From NCBI RefSeq assembly GCF_000379725.1, contig NZ_KB903634.1, positions 1-61,833 on the forward strand: a DNA stretch of 61,833 nt, given 5' to 3'. Positions 8,078 to 18,594 of this stretch are shown here, in pieces. Every line of letters begins with the position of its first letter. Position 1 is the first letter of the stretch. The position numbers were made by a program, and so were the translations under genes. The notes below the pieces were generated by a model. The model was not told the DNA's origin and made no database searches. It was given only the letters and a program-made list of their open reading frames with translations. The stretch is from Cytophaga aurantiaca DSM 3654 (GTDB lineage: Bacteria; Bacteroidota; Bacteroidia; Cytophagales; Cytophagaceae).

Positions 8078-9172
8078 TTGAAACCACGCATTCTACATAT
8101 AATTGATTCTTTCTCCAAAGGAGGTGCTGAAGTACTATTGTCCGGAGCCATTCCACAATTAACGGAATACGAACACCGAATCATTTATTTATTCCCTACG
8201 AAATATCCGATCATGCAGCCAATACCAGGCTTTGTAGATATTGTATGTTTGAATTACAAAGGCATACTAGACAGCAAACGCGCAGTCGTAGAATTAAATA
8301 AACACATCAAAGAATTCTCTCCGGATGTCATTCATACGCATCTCTATTTTTCAAGTATGTTAATTCGATTTGCAAAAATCGATGGTTTACATGTAATGCA
8401 AACCTATCACAACGAATATTACAGAATCAAATACCCTAAGCGCAGCGCCAGAATTATGAAGCACTGCATGAAGCTGTTTGACAGATACACAATGAATCAT
8501 ACATTTAAAATTTTTCATGTATCAAAAACACAACAACTGGTAAATGATTCCGACATAAAGATCAAATCAAGTGCTGTATTGCATAATTACATTGAAGATA
8601 TTTTTTATAAAAAAAGAACTCTTCCACCTTCAAACACTCAAAAGAAGTTGAAGATTATTTCGGTTGGAAATTTAAAGACTGAAAAAAATCACATCTTGTT
8701 TCTGGAAGCATTACGTTACTTGACACACATACCCCTGCACGCAAATATTTTCGGAGAAGGGATTGATGAACGTATGTTGCAGGAGTATATAAATAAATAC
8801 AATCTGCCAGTTACAATACATGGCAGCCACAACAATATATCAGACCTGCTGGACCAACACGATCTGTTTATTTCATGTTCGATCATTGAAGGCTTTGGCA
8901 TTAGTGTAGCAGAGGCTATGGCATCTGAAATACCTATGATCATTTCAGACATTTCAACATTTAAAGAAGTTACTCAAAACAAAGGAATTTTCTTCGAATC
9001 AAAAAATGCGAAAGATTTGGCAAACAGGATTCAATCTTTTTATTTAAACCCATCCATTGCGCAACAATCTGTTGCTGCATGCAAGGAAGTGGCTAAAGAG
9101 TACAGAAAAAGTATTTATTTAAACAAACTAAATAAATTATATAAAGATATTTTATTGAACCGTACTGTATAG
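8078..9172 (+). CDS. Family 4 glycosyltransferase
   Basis: A 364-residue GT-B protein. The N-terminal Rossmann domain begins RILHIIDSFSKGGAEVLL, where the GGAE loop binds the acceptor or nucleotide sugar. The C-terminal half has KTEKNH and the GT4 donor-binding signature EGFGISVAEAMASE. The TTG at 8078 is the start that preserves the N-terminal strand. The substrate cannot be told from the sequence, and no polysaccharide cluster surrounds it. It is 42 bp after prmC on the same strand and converges on the TauE gene. Confidence 0.87.
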   Translation: MKPRILHIIDSFSKGGAEVLLSGAIPQLTEYEHRIIYLFPTKYPIMQPIPGFVDIVCLNYKGILDSKRAVVELNKHIKEFSPDVIHTHLYFSSMLIRFAKIDGLHVMQTYHNEYYRIKYPKRSARIMKHCMKLFDRYTMNHTFKIFHVSKTQQLVNDSDIKIKSSAVLHNYIEDIFYKKRTLPPSNTQKKLKIISVGNLKTEKNHILFLEALRYLTHIPLHANIFGEGIDERMLQEYINKYNLPVTIHGSHNNISDLLDQHDLFISCSIIEGFGISVAEAMASEIPMIISDISTFKEVTQNKGIFFESKNAKDLANRIQSFYLNPSIAQQSVAACKEVAKEYRKSIYLNKLNKLYKDILLNRTV

Positions 9173-9197
9173 ACAACAGCACAGTTCAATATTTTTT

Positions 9198-10250
9198 TTA
9201 AAACAAATTCGTTATAAAACCTGCAAAGTTTTTAAATAGATCAACGTTGAATGCAAGCTTAACCAATGTTGTAAGACTTAAGAAAATAATAAAACATCCT
9301 ACAAATATCATCAACGGTTTTTTCTTGACTTTATTTACCAATAAGGCTGCAAAAGGAGCAGCGAATACGCCCCCGATAATCAAGCCGATAATTACTTGCC
9401 ACAAGCCTGGATCAAGGCCCGCAAATACGATAAAGGTTAATGAGCTGGATAGCGCGATAAAAAATTCAGCTAAGTTTACGGAACCGATCGTGTAGTTAAT
9501 TGCACGTCCGCTACTGATCAATGTAGATGTTACAATTGGGCCCCAGCCTCCGCCTCCAATACTATCCATAAAACCACCGAAGAAAGCCAATGGTGTAACC
9601 TTTGTGATTTTATTTTTAGGCTGAACTTTTATCAATGCTTTTCTCAACACAATAATCCCCAAGATCATGGTGTAAACCATTGTAACCGGACGAATGTATT
9701 TTTTTACATCATCTTCAGAAAATAGTGTCCCCTTTTCAAGTAACGATAAAATCAATGCACCTAAGACAGCGCCGATAATTCCAGGAATCAATAAGTTTTT
9801 AAATAATTTTTTATTTACGTTTCCGAATTTCAAATGAGACAATCCGGAGGCTCCGGTTGTAAATACTTCTGCAATATGGATGCTTGCACTTGCATTTATG
9901 GTTGTTACACCAATACTCACTAAAAAAGATGTTGCGGTAGCACCATACGCCATACCTAAAGCACCGTCAACCATTTGAGCCAGTAATCCAACAATCAGAT
10001 ATCCGATCAGATCTTTGTTGAAAATCGTCTCCAGAAAATCTGTCACGCCGGAATATGCTTCTTTAGGAGGATTGTTCAGAAACCACGTAAGGCCAAATGC
10101 AATTATCAATAAAACAGCGAAGCCAATAGCCAAACGTTTATAAAGCGGATTGCGTTTATTCTCTTCATTGATTTCCTGAATCAACTCTTCTTGCAAATTT
10201 GGTTCTGCAATCGCATCTTCCAGTTTGTCTATTTTATCGTTATGCTCCAT
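9198..10250 (-). CDS. TauE/SafE-family sulfite/anion permease
   Basis: A 350-residue inner-membrane protein. After an acidic, soluble N-terminal region (about 40 residues) it has about eight or nine hydrophobic helices with the family's repeated glycine-rich segments (QMVDGALGMAYG and FMDSIGGGGWGPI). TauE/SafE proteins move sulfite or other sulfur-containing or organic anions. It starts 4 bp after the stop of the DUF2490 gene, so the two form an operon under the promoter at 11084-11114 with its palindromic operator. Transport of a sulfur compound is an inference. Confidence 0.87.
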   Translation of the reverse strand: MEHNDKIDKLEDAIAEPNLQEELIQEINEENKRNPLYKRLAIGFAVLLIIAFGLTWFLNNPPKEAYSGVTDFLETIFNKDLIGYLIVGLLAQMVDGALGMAYGATATSFLVSIGVTTINASASIHIAEVFTTGASGLSHLKFGNVNKKLFKNLLIPGIIGAVLGALILSLLEKGTLFSEDDVKKYIRPVTMVYTMILGIIVLRKALIKVQPKNKITKVTPLAFFGGFMDSIGGGGWGPIVTSTLISSGRAINYTIGSVNLAEFFIALSSSLTFIVFAGLDPGLWQVIIGLIIGGVFAAPFAALLVNKVKKKPLMIFVGCFIIFLSLTTLVKLAFNVDLFKNFAGFITNLF

Positions 10251-10254
10251 ATTC

Positions 10255-11016
10255 TTATTTTGAAGGACTACTTAGTTCTTTTTTTCTGAAATCAATTGTT
10301 TGACTCAATGAAATGCAGTACGCATTATAAGCATATAACTGCGTTCCTGTTGCTTGCTGTCCGTATATGTATTGGTAATATAATGTTGCTCCAAATCCTT
10401 TTGTAAACTGGTATCCCAATCCTGCAGCAAATCGATTCTGATCAAAATTATTAAAAACCTTTTTACCAAAACTTACAAATAGTTCATCCGATAAAATCGC
10501 AAAAAGGGTCCCCTCTTTTATTGTTGTATTATTGATCGGACAGGATATGTAAATCTGATACCCTACACGAAAAGATGGTGTATATCCATCCAGCAAAACA
10601 CCTTTTGAAATATTTTGATTGAAACGTTCTTCCAATCGGTATCGGTTTCTGATCTCAAATCTTCCGGCCCTTTGTATAACCGTCAATCGTTGATATAACC
10701 GATGTTCAGGCCTCATCACATCTTCGTAACCGCTTAGAAACTGATTGGTGTTGAAGTACGCATATCCTGCTTGTATATTAACCTTTGGCGAGATTTGATA
10801 AAGCACACCGGGACGAATGAAATACTGGGATTCTTTATTTACATAATCACGTGTACGATAACCCAAATCCAGATGGAGAAACCATCTGGAACTTAATTGC
10901 CCTCGAAAAAAATATTGCGTCCAGACCATGTTGTCTGAATAAACATTCTTTGTTTGAGCATGAGAAGCTGCCGCTGCAATAAGTATTAGTAGAATTAAGA
11001 AACCTTTTCGAAGCAT
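10255..11016 (-). CDS. DUF2490 outer-membrane-like protein
   Basis: A 253-residue protein with a signal peptide ending near ASHAQ (residues 17-21), then alternating aromatic beta-strand segments of the DUF2490 family (WTQYFFRGQLSSRWFLHLDLGYR) and an aromatic C-terminal part, as expected for a small outer-membrane beta barrel. Function is unknown. It is the first gene of an operon with the TauE/SafE permease. A promoter, an operator-like palindrome and a 5' leader hairpin precede it. Confidence 0.85.
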   Translation of the reverse strand: MLRKGFLILLILIAAAASHAQTKNVYSDNMVWTQYFFRGQLSSRWFLHLDLGYRTRDYVNKESQYFIRPGVLYQISPKVNIQAGYAYFNTNQFLSGYEDVMRPEHRLYQRLTVIQRAGRFEIRNRYRLEERFNQNISKGVLLDGYTPSFRVGYQIYISCPINNTTIKEGTLFAILSDELFVSFGKKVFNNFDQNRFAAGLGYQFTKGFGATLYYQYIYGQQATGTQLYAYNAYCISLSQTIDFRKKELSSPSK

Positions 11017-11034
11017 GTCCAGACCAATATAAAA

Positions 11035-11065
11035 TTGCTCTGCATATAACTTATATACAGAGCAA
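11035..11065 (-). promoter_or_regulatory. Leader hairpin upstream of the DUF2490 gene
   Basis: Plus-strand 11035-11049 is the inverted repeat of 11051-11065. In minus-strand RNA all 15 positions pair, one as G-U, while the DNA has one mismatch. It lies between the predicted transcription start and the ATG at 11016, about 18 bases before the start codon. It has no U run, so it is not a simple terminator. It could stabilise the message, control translation or bind a protein as DNA. Confidence 0.65.
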
Positions 11066-11066
11066 C

Positions 11067-11083
11067 TCTACCGATTTAATGGA
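11067..11083 (-). promoter_or_regulatory. Palindromic operator of DUF2490-TauE operon
   Basis: TCTACCGATTTAATGGA on the plus strand (17 bp) is an imperfect palindrome matching the one at 14038-14054. It directly abuts the -7 element at 11084-11091, so a bound protein would cover the transcription start. The nearby Rrf2 regulator is the likeliest ligand; this is inferred. Confidence 0.65.
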
Positions 11084-11114
11084 CAAATGTATGGCTACTG
11101 TTAATTATTTACAA
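11084..11114 (-). promoter_or_regulatory. Promoter of DUF2490-TauE operon
   Basis: On the minus strand the -7 element TACATTTG (11084-11091) fully matches TAnnTTTG. A TTG lies 20 bp upstream (11112-11114), close to the usual Bacteroidota spacing. The leader would be about 60-65 bases long. Confidence 0.7.
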
Positions 11115-11291
11115 GCGCTTGTTCAAAATATTATTTTCAAATACAACCATTCCTAAATATTAAACAATACTTTATTTCGATTTTTTAAATAAAATGAATC
11201 CTTATATGGCTAATTCCCAACAAACTCAACCTTTTTTATAAGGAATTTGGTTTTATTCAATTTTCGATTTTATTCCTACAATCGTTATTTT

Positions 11292-13937
11292 TTAGAACAC
11301 ATATCTCAATGTTGTACCGTATGTTCTTTGGTCACCCAATACACCTGCATATAAACCTGAGTTACCACTTGCTGGTAATAATTGCTCATAGTAGTTTTTA
11401 TTGAATGCATTTCTTGTCCAAACAAACACTGTTAATCCTTTTGATGCACGGAAACCAAGACGAGCATTGAACAATGAATAACCACTGATGTTCAAATATT
11501 TCGATGGAGACGGGCTTGAAGAGAATCCTGAACGGTTGAAGTTATCTACCGCAAAGAATACTTTACCTTCGTTTGTCAAGAATTTAGCAGGTAAAGCAAT
11601 TTCAGCACCGATTGAACTAGACCATTTAGAAATACCTGGCAATTTGCTTCCAGAGATATCTTTGAATGCTACTTGTTGATTGGAAGAATTCACCGCTCCA
11701 GTTTCTTCTAATGGAAGTGGCGCGTTAGTGAATTTCTCATAAATGCCTTCTGTATAAGAAACTGCAGCATTGATAGAGAAGAATCTACCTAATTTTGTAT
11801 TACCATCTACTTCAAAACCACGTACACGAACTTTTTCAGCATTAGCTAAATAACCTCTGTTTACACCAAGTTGTGGAGATTGAACGTTTGCCTGATAATC
11901 TTTTACATCCGTCTCATAGATAGATAAGTTCAATACAGAGTTTTTCGTTGGAGAAGTCTTTACACCGAATTCATAATTCGTTGTGTATTCAGGCTTCACT
12001 GTAGCTAAGCTCAAGTCAGGAGCAGGTGGATTAGAACCTGTAATTGTAGGTAAACCACCAATGTTAATACCTACCGGTTTGTATGCAGTTGCATAAGTAG
12101 CATATGCATTGATGTTGTTTCTTACTTTGTATGAAACAGTCAAGTTGCCAGAAAAGTTAGTATTTGTTGCTTTTGTGTGGAACGATTGAGGTGAATAAAC
12201 TCCTAACTTCAAAGCGTCTTCCGCTGCAGTTGTATTTTGCTTACCGCCACCTACTGTTCTATCGTAATCAGCATCTTTGTAATCGTAGTTGTAACGAAGA
12301 CCGGGTAATACGTGTAAACGGTTTTTGATTACTGCCCAATCCAATTGACCGAATATAGCACCACTGAATGTATTAAGCGTTGACTTTGTATATTGCGTGT
12401 AACCATCGATCAAGTCAGAAGTCATAAGTGTTTGTGCAGCACTTGTTCTTACAAAACGCCATTGATCAGCACCAGCTTGTTCAACACCATTTGTTTTGAT
12501 TGTTTGTCCAAGAGCAAAAATACCTGCAACACCACTCAAACGATCTGAGAAATTACCAGCATAACGGAACTCCTGAGATAACTGTTGTTGCTTTGACGGG
12601 TTTTGAGATAAACGTAACGCATCCAATCCAATGAAATCACGATCTGTTGAAGGATCCCAATTCCAATAACGCCCAGCAGAAATAGAAGTAAATGTACCTT
12701 TACCAATTTTACTATCCACGTTTACTGAAACACCACCAATATTATTAAATGATTTTGATGCAGTATTCTGATCAATTTTACGGTCAAATGCATTTGTTGA
12801 TGGTAATGTATAATTCAAGTCTGCAGTAATTGCACTAAACTGTCTGTATGCACTACGTTGTGTTGTAACAACACCTGCTGCAACCTGTGCATATCCATTT
12901 GGATGTTGACGTGTTGCATCACCAATAATTGTGATTTTAGTTTTTGTCGTAACGTTATATAAAATCTGGCCTCTGATACCTAAGTTATTAATATCATTCA
13001 CTTGTTGGTTTGCTTTTTCATTATAAATCAAACCATCACGTTGTGTACCTGAAAAAGAAAGACGTGCAGCAATTTTTGGGCTGATCGGACCAGTAACAGA
13101 CAATTTCGCCTGGATATATCCGAAGTTACCAAAGCTTGATTCGAAAACCCCACCTGGCTTAAAGCTCGGAGCTTTAGTAACAATGTTGAATGCACCATTT
13201 GATGTATTCTTACCGAACAAAGTTCCTTGGGGACCGCGTAAGATTTCTATACGATCAATGTCAATGAAATCTAATGTTGTAGCAGCCGGACGTGCATAAT
13301 ACACACCATCTACATAGTAACCAACACCCGCATCAAGACCATCATTTGTCAAACCAAATGGAGACCCTAAACCACGGATATTTAGACCTGTGTTACGTGG
13401 GTTAGAAGAATAAAGCTGTACTGATGGAACAAGTTCTTTTACTCTGTTCACGTTAAATGCACCTGCTTCATCAACTTTAGCACCGCCTACAATTGAAATA
13501 GGAATAGGTACATCCTGCGCGGATTCATCTCTACGACGGGATGATATAACAACTTCCGGCTCAGATTCAATATCCGGACGAAGTGTTACTGAAAAACGTT
13601 GTCCCACATTTTCTTCGGTAACAACAAATGATTGTGTCGCATAACCTACAGAACTTACAACAAGAGTAACCGGTAATGTTCCGGAATACTCAATAAGGAA
13701 AAAACCATCCTGATTTGTTTGAGTACCAACAAGACCATCTGCTCTTTTTACAATTGCACCGATTACGGGTTCATTAGTTGTACTATCAATGATACTCCCT
13801 TGAATTGTATAAGGAGTTTGTCCGAAAGTAAGCGTCTGGATCTGTAAGAACAAGATCACCCCTACAAGCTTACTTAACGCTGATGCATTTCCAATCTTAT
13901 TGGCAATGCGCAGTAAATACGTGTTTTCTTTAAACAT
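11292..13937 (-). CDS. TonB-dependent receptor with carboxypeptidase-like N-domain
   Basis: An 881-residue outer-membrane transporter. A signal region of about 40 residues is followed by a CarboxypepD_reg-like domain (YTIQGSIIDSTTNEPVIGA, about 43-130), then the plug domain (about 140-260, with RIEILRGPQGTLFGKNTSNGAFNI) and a beta barrel ending in aromatic strands (TTLRYVF). The ligand is unknown. The gene lies between the DUF2490-TauE operon and the rrf2 gene and has a promoter with the same operator, so these genes probably answer to one signal. The 275 bp between its stop and the DUF2490 start hold only that operon's promoter region. Confidence 0.92.
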   Translation of the reverse strand: MFKENTYLLRIANKIGNASALSKLVGVILFLQIQTLTFGQTPYTIQGSIIDSTTNEPVIGAIVKRADGLVGTQTNQDGFFLIEYSGTLPVTLVVSSVGYATQSFVVTEENVGQRFSVTLRPDIESEPEVVISSRRRDESAQDVPIPISIVGGAKVDEAGAFNVNRVKELVPSVQLYSSNPRNTGLNIRGLGSPFGLTNDGLDAGVGYYVDGVYYARPAATTLDFIDIDRIEILRGPQGTLFGKNTSNGAFNIVTKAPSFKPGGVFESSFGNFGYIQAKLSVTGPISPKIAARLSFSGTQRDGLIYNEKANQQVNDINNLGIRGQILYNVTTKTKITIIGDATRQHPNGYAQVAAGVVTTQRSAYRQFSAITADLNYTLPSTNAFDRKIDQNTASKSFNNIGGVSVNVDSKIGKGTFTSISAGRYWNWDPSTDRDFIGLDALRLSQNPSKQQQLSQEFRYAGNFSDRLSGVAGIFALGQTIKTNGVEQAGADQWRFVRTSAAQTLMTSDLIDGYTQYTKSTLNTFSGAIFGQLDWAVIKNRLHVLPGLRYNYDYKDADYDRTVGGGKQNTTAAEDALKLGVYSPQSFHTKATNTNFSGNLTVSYKVRNNINAYATYATAYKPVGINIGGLPTITGSNPPAPDLSLATVKPEYTTNYEFGVKTSPTKNSVLNLSIYETDVKDYQANVQSPQLGVNRGYLANAEKVRVRGFEVDGNTKLGRFFSINAAVSYTEGIYEKFTNAPLPLEETGAVNSSNQQVAFKDISGSKLPGISKWSSSIGAEIALPAKFLTNEGKVFFAVDNFNRSGFSSSPSPSKYLNISGYSLFNARLGFRASKGLTVFVWTRNAFNKNYYEQLLPASGNSGLYAGVLGDQRTYGTTLRYVF

Positions 13938-13963
13938 TTGTACTAGGTTAATTTAATACTATC

Positions 13964-13980
13964 TCTATATATTTAGTAGA
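13964..13980 (-). promoter_or_regulatory. Second operator-like palindrome before TonB receptor gene
   Basis: TCTATATATTTAGTAGA resembles the site at 14038-14054, and both are preceded by the same bases, AATACTATC (13955-13963 and 14029-14037). The identical run is 13 bases and the two sites are 74 bp apart. This one lies in the leader, about 27 bases from the start codon, so it could serve as a secondary repressor site. Confidence 0.5.
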
Positions 13981-14037
13981 TTATTAGAGATAATGATTAG
14001 GGTTTTAATTTAGAAAAGAGAAAATATAAATACTATC

Positions 14038-14054
14038 TCTACCGATTTGATAGA
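14038..14054 (-). promoter_or_regulatory. Palindromic operator of TonB receptor gene
   Basis: TCTACCGATTTGATAGA (17 bp, plus strand) is a near palindrome with TCTA/TAGA ends. It abuts the -7 element at 14055-14062 exactly as the matching site does at the DUF2490 promoter. Rrf2-family repressors often bind such positions; the assignment is by context. Confidence 0.65.
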
Positions 14055-14085
14055 CAAATTAAAACAGAATTAAAACAAAATCAAA
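14055..14085 (-). promoter_or_regulatory. Promoter of TonB receptor gene
   Basis: Minus strand: the -7 element TTAATTTG (14055-14062, one mismatch to TAnnTTTG) and TTTG at 14082-14085 are separated by 19 bp. The leader is about 110 bases and contains the second operator-like site. The promoter begins immediately after the rrf2 stop codon. Confidence 0.6.
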
Positions 14086-14092
14086 GGAGTTA

Positions 14093-14515
14093 TTACAAAA
14101 TATTTTTCTGTTCCAGTTGTTCGAGTGTTGTATTATCCAATATTTCTATGGTTGCATCCCGAACTTGCATAAATAAATTCCGTATTTCACAAGTTTTCTC
14201 GTCAATACATTCGTCGCAACGGCGATATGCCATTTTGCTCACACAAGGAATTGGAGCCAAAGGACCGTCAATAATTCTGACTACGTTACCTATAATAATT
14301 TCAGAAGGTTTTTTCCCAAGAAGATAACCACCTTCTTTCCCTCTTTTACTTTGTAAAATACCTTGTTTTTTAAGTTCCAGAAGAATCTGTTCTAAAAATT
14401 TCTTCGGAATACCTTCTTTTTCAGATATTTCAGCTATTAGTATGGTGCCGGTATCTGAGTTTTTTGACAGAAAAAGTAATGCCTTAAGTGCGTATTTAGC
14501 TTTTTTGGAGAGCAT
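14093..14515 (-). CDS. Rrf2-family transcriptional regulator
   Basis: A 140-residue protein with an N-terminal winged helix-turn-helix (residues 1-65, LSKKAKYALKALLFLSK through GKEGGYLL) and a dimerisation helix. Four cysteines (C91, C100, C103, C109) lie where IscR-type members hold an iron-sulfur cluster, so it may sense Fe-S, iron or redox state; CymR-like members sense cysteine supply. It lies just upstream of the TonB receptor gene on the same strand. A possible promoter for it is TATACTTG at 14548-14555 with TTG at 14576-14578, next to a CTATA/TATAG inverted repeat (14535-14556). It is the probable regulator of the genes at 9198-13937. Confidence 0.88.
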   Translation of the reverse strand: MLSKKAKYALKALLFLSKNSDTGTILIAEISEKEGIPKKFLEQILLELKKQGILQSKRGKEGGYLLGKKPSEIIIGNVVRIIDGPLAPIPCVSKMAYRRCDECIDEKTCEIRNLFMQVRDATIEILDNTTLEQLEQKNIL

Positions 14516-14648
14516 GTGATATTAAACTATGTGCCTATAATTATATTCAAGTATAGCCATTTATAAAGATTCAAGCAAAAAGATTCAAATAATACAATAC
14601 AATACTTTCTAAATAGAGGTAAATTTCGTAATTTTAACCTGCAAATAA

Positions 14649-16145
<1,497 letters not shown>

Positions 16146-16169
16146 TCTCATCTGTCTTAACACTACATT

Positions 16170-18221
16170 GTGAATCTAAAAAATCTAAGAAATCTATATT
16201 TTATGTTGGCTATCGTCAGCTGGTTATTAATACTGGCTGACGATATTACCGTTATAAAATATACACAATCCTTTATCCCTTTATACTTCTCAGATATTAT
16301 TGTTAACATACTATTAAGTACTTTTTTTCTTTTTACATTTTTAGGATTTAAAGTTGAAATAGGCTCTAAACGTACAGGGCATTTTAACGACTTGCTATGG
16401 CAAGTATTCATCACAGGGGCAATCACGGTGTTGATCTCATTAATCATTAAATCCGTTGGTCTGTTCAGTCAGAACGATATCTTTTTTAATGATCCGCTCA
16501 TATCCAACGTACTTTATCACATCAATATAGGTATCATAACTATTTTCCTTGCCAATGGATTTTATGTATGGAAAAAAATGATCCTCTACCAAAAAACAAA
16601 ACGAACAGATGTTGTTTGGCATATCTTTGAATACCTGACCTTGCTGAGTGTTGTCAGTAATTTCTTTTCATTCGACATTACAGACCCTTTGTTTCTGGCC
16701 TTCTCATCCCCTCTTACCATTCTGGGGTTAGTGTCTGCATTCAATTTGAAATGGGTTGCCTTTTTAAGTTATAAGCAAAAATGGCGCAGCATATTATTGC
16801 TAAGTCTAATCATCATTATTAGTTTATCCTTCCTTGAACGGATTTACGAACACCACATTACAAGCAGCTTACTGATTGACCTTGCTGAAAATGTTTTCAT
16901 TCAGGCAATCTTCGGATTTATGTTACTGAATTCAATTGTTTCGCTTTTAGTATTGCTTTTCAATTTACCAACGTCTTCCGTGTTCGAACAAAAATTTGGA
17001 GAAGTAATGCTTTTCCAAAAATTACACCAATCCCTGCAGGTTGGTGAAAAGGAAGAGGATATGTACGACATGCTCGTGAGCAGCAGTATGACAACCGTTA
17101 TGGCAGATGCTGCCTGGCTAGAGATCAGAGATAACAACGGCGGACTGAAAGCTTTTAAAAATAGCGCAATTGATGAATACGATGTTTTTGAAATTAAAAA
17201 AGCACTTCGTAAAAATCAAATAAACATTACATCCGAACCTCAATACATAAAAGACATTTTATCGTATCAGCATACAGATAAAATAAAACATTTAGGGTTT
17301 AAATCCTTTCTTCTTATTCCATTAACTTCAAATAACCAATTGATCGGCACGTTGGTATTATTGAAGAATCTGCACGATGGCTTTGACAAGGAAATGGTTG
17401 ATATCATTTTTACGTTTGTAAGTCAGGCATCGATTTCAATCAAAAACTTCAGGCTTATGTCTGACGCCATTCAGACAGAGCGTTATCAGGAAGAATTAAA
17501 AATTGCGAAAGATGTACAAAGAAGTTTGTTGCCTACTTCTATGTATCTAAATAATTCAATTGAATTAAGTGTGTACTCAAAAGGTGCGAAAGAAGTTGGA
17601 GGTGATTATTACGATTCTTTTGAATTATCTCCAACACGTTTTGCAATAACAATTGGTGACGTTTCCGGTCATGGTACAAGTGCAGCATTTCATATGGCAC
17701 AAATGAAAGGTGTTTTTCAAAGCCTTATCACACTTGACTTACCTGTAGATGAATTTATGACACATGCCAACAACGCAATTGGTCGTTGTCTGGAAAAAAA
17801 GAACTTCATTACGCTAAGTTTATTCATCATTAATACAGAAACACAAACCATTGAATACGCTCGCGCAGGACACTGCCCAGCAATTTTAATCGATGGACAA
17901 AATCATACAGCTTCGTTTTTAGATGGCAAAGGCTTAGGTTTAGGTTTAAGCAGAAATGGCACCTACAAAAAACACATTAATAAGTATGAATTGTCATATA
18001 AAACCGGTGACGTATTAATACTTTATACAGATGGTTTAGTGGAGGCTCATAATAGCTCAAGAGACGAGTATGGCTACGATCGCTTAAAACAATTAGGTAT
18101 AGAAAATGCTCAAAACAGCCCGAAACAACTTATTGATACAATCATCGAAAATGTTCAGCACTTTAGCGGAAGCACCCAGTTTGAAGATGATTGTACCTTG
18201 CTGATTTTAAAATTTAGTTAA
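16170..18221 (+). CDS. Membrane-bound PP2C-type Ser/Thr phosphatase (SpoIIE/RsbU-like)
   Basis: A 683-residue protein. About eight hydrophobic helices fill residues 1-250, a GAF-like domain covers about 270-430, then a short helix leads to the SpoIIE/RsbU phosphatase domain (about 440-683). The metal-binding acidic residues are in GGDYYD (near residue 477), IGDVSGHG, LYTDGLVEA and the terminal DDCTLL. It is expected to dephosphorylate a STAS antagonist, which is the next gene. GTG at 16170 is the start. With the two following genes it forms a partner-switching signalling unit that receives a membrane or GAF signal. Confidence 0.9.
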   Translation: MNLKNLRNLYFMLAIVSWLLILADDITVIKYTQSFIPLYFSDIIVNILLSTFFLFTFLGFKVEIGSKRTGHFNDLLWQVFITGAITVLISLIIKSVGLFSQNDIFFNDPLISNVLYHINIGIITIFLANGFYVWKKMILYQKTKRTDVVWHIFEYLTLLSVVSNFFSFDITDPLFLAFSSPLTILGLVSAFNLKWVAFLSYKQKWRSILLLSLIIIISLSFLERIYEHHITSSLLIDLAENVFIQAIFGFMLLNSIVSLLVLLFNLPTSSVFEQKFGEVMLFQKLHQSLQVGEKEEDMYDMLVSSSMTTVMADAAWLEIRDNNGGLKAFKNSAIDEYDVFEIKKALRKNQINITSEPQYIKDILSYQHTDKIKHLGFKSFLLIPLTSNNQLIGTLVLLKNLHDGFDKEMVDIIFTFVSQASISIKNFRLMSDAIQTERYQEELKIAKDVQRSLLPTSMYLNNSIELSVYSKGAKEVGGDYYDSFELSPTRFAITIGDVSGHGTSAAFHMAQMKGVFQSLITLDLPVDEFMTHANNAIGRCLEKKNFITLSLFIINTETQTIEYARAGHCPAILIDGQNHTASFLDGKGLGLGLSRNGTYKKHINKYELSYKTGDVLILYTDGLVEAHNSSRDEYGYDRLKQLGIENAQNSPKQLIDTIIENVQHFSGSTQFEDDCTLLILKFS

Positions 18222-18264
18222 TTATAAATATTTTTAATACATTATACCTACCTAATTCAAATTT

Positions 18265-18594
18265 ATGCGTATAACAACTGTCAAGGAAAATGAATTTTAT
18301 ATAATTGGAATAGAAGGCGACTTGGACGCAAGCTCAAGTATACAACTAGACCAAGCCATTGAAGAAGCTGTTGCTAATAAGGAATCAAAAATAATTGTTG
18401 ATTGTTCTCAGTTAGAATATATCTCTTCAGCAGGTTTAGGCGTTTTTATGTCATACATTCATGATTTTCAAGAAAATAACATTTCACTTGTATTATGTCA
18501 ATTAAGCGAAAAGGTTCGGAATGTTTTTCAGATCTTAGGCTTAGATGAACTCATAAAAATTGTTGGGACAAAAGAAGAAGCAAAAACAAATTGA
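18265..18594 (+). CDS. STAS-domain anti-sigma factor antagonist (SpoIIAA/RsbV-like)
   Basis: A 109-residue single STAS domain. The conserved phosphorylation serine is S54 or S55 in YISSAGLGVF, preceded by IIVDCSQLE. In partner switching, the unphosphorylated form captures the anti-sigma kinase. It is 43 bp after the phosphatase, and its stop overlaps the start of the kinase gene (TTGA), so the two are translationally coupled. Confidence 0.92.
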   Translation: MRITTVKENEFYIIGIEGDLDASSSIQLDQAIEEAVANKESKIIVDCSQLEYISSAGLGVFMSYIHDFQENNISLVLCQLSEKVRNVFQILGLDELIKIVGTKEEAKTN

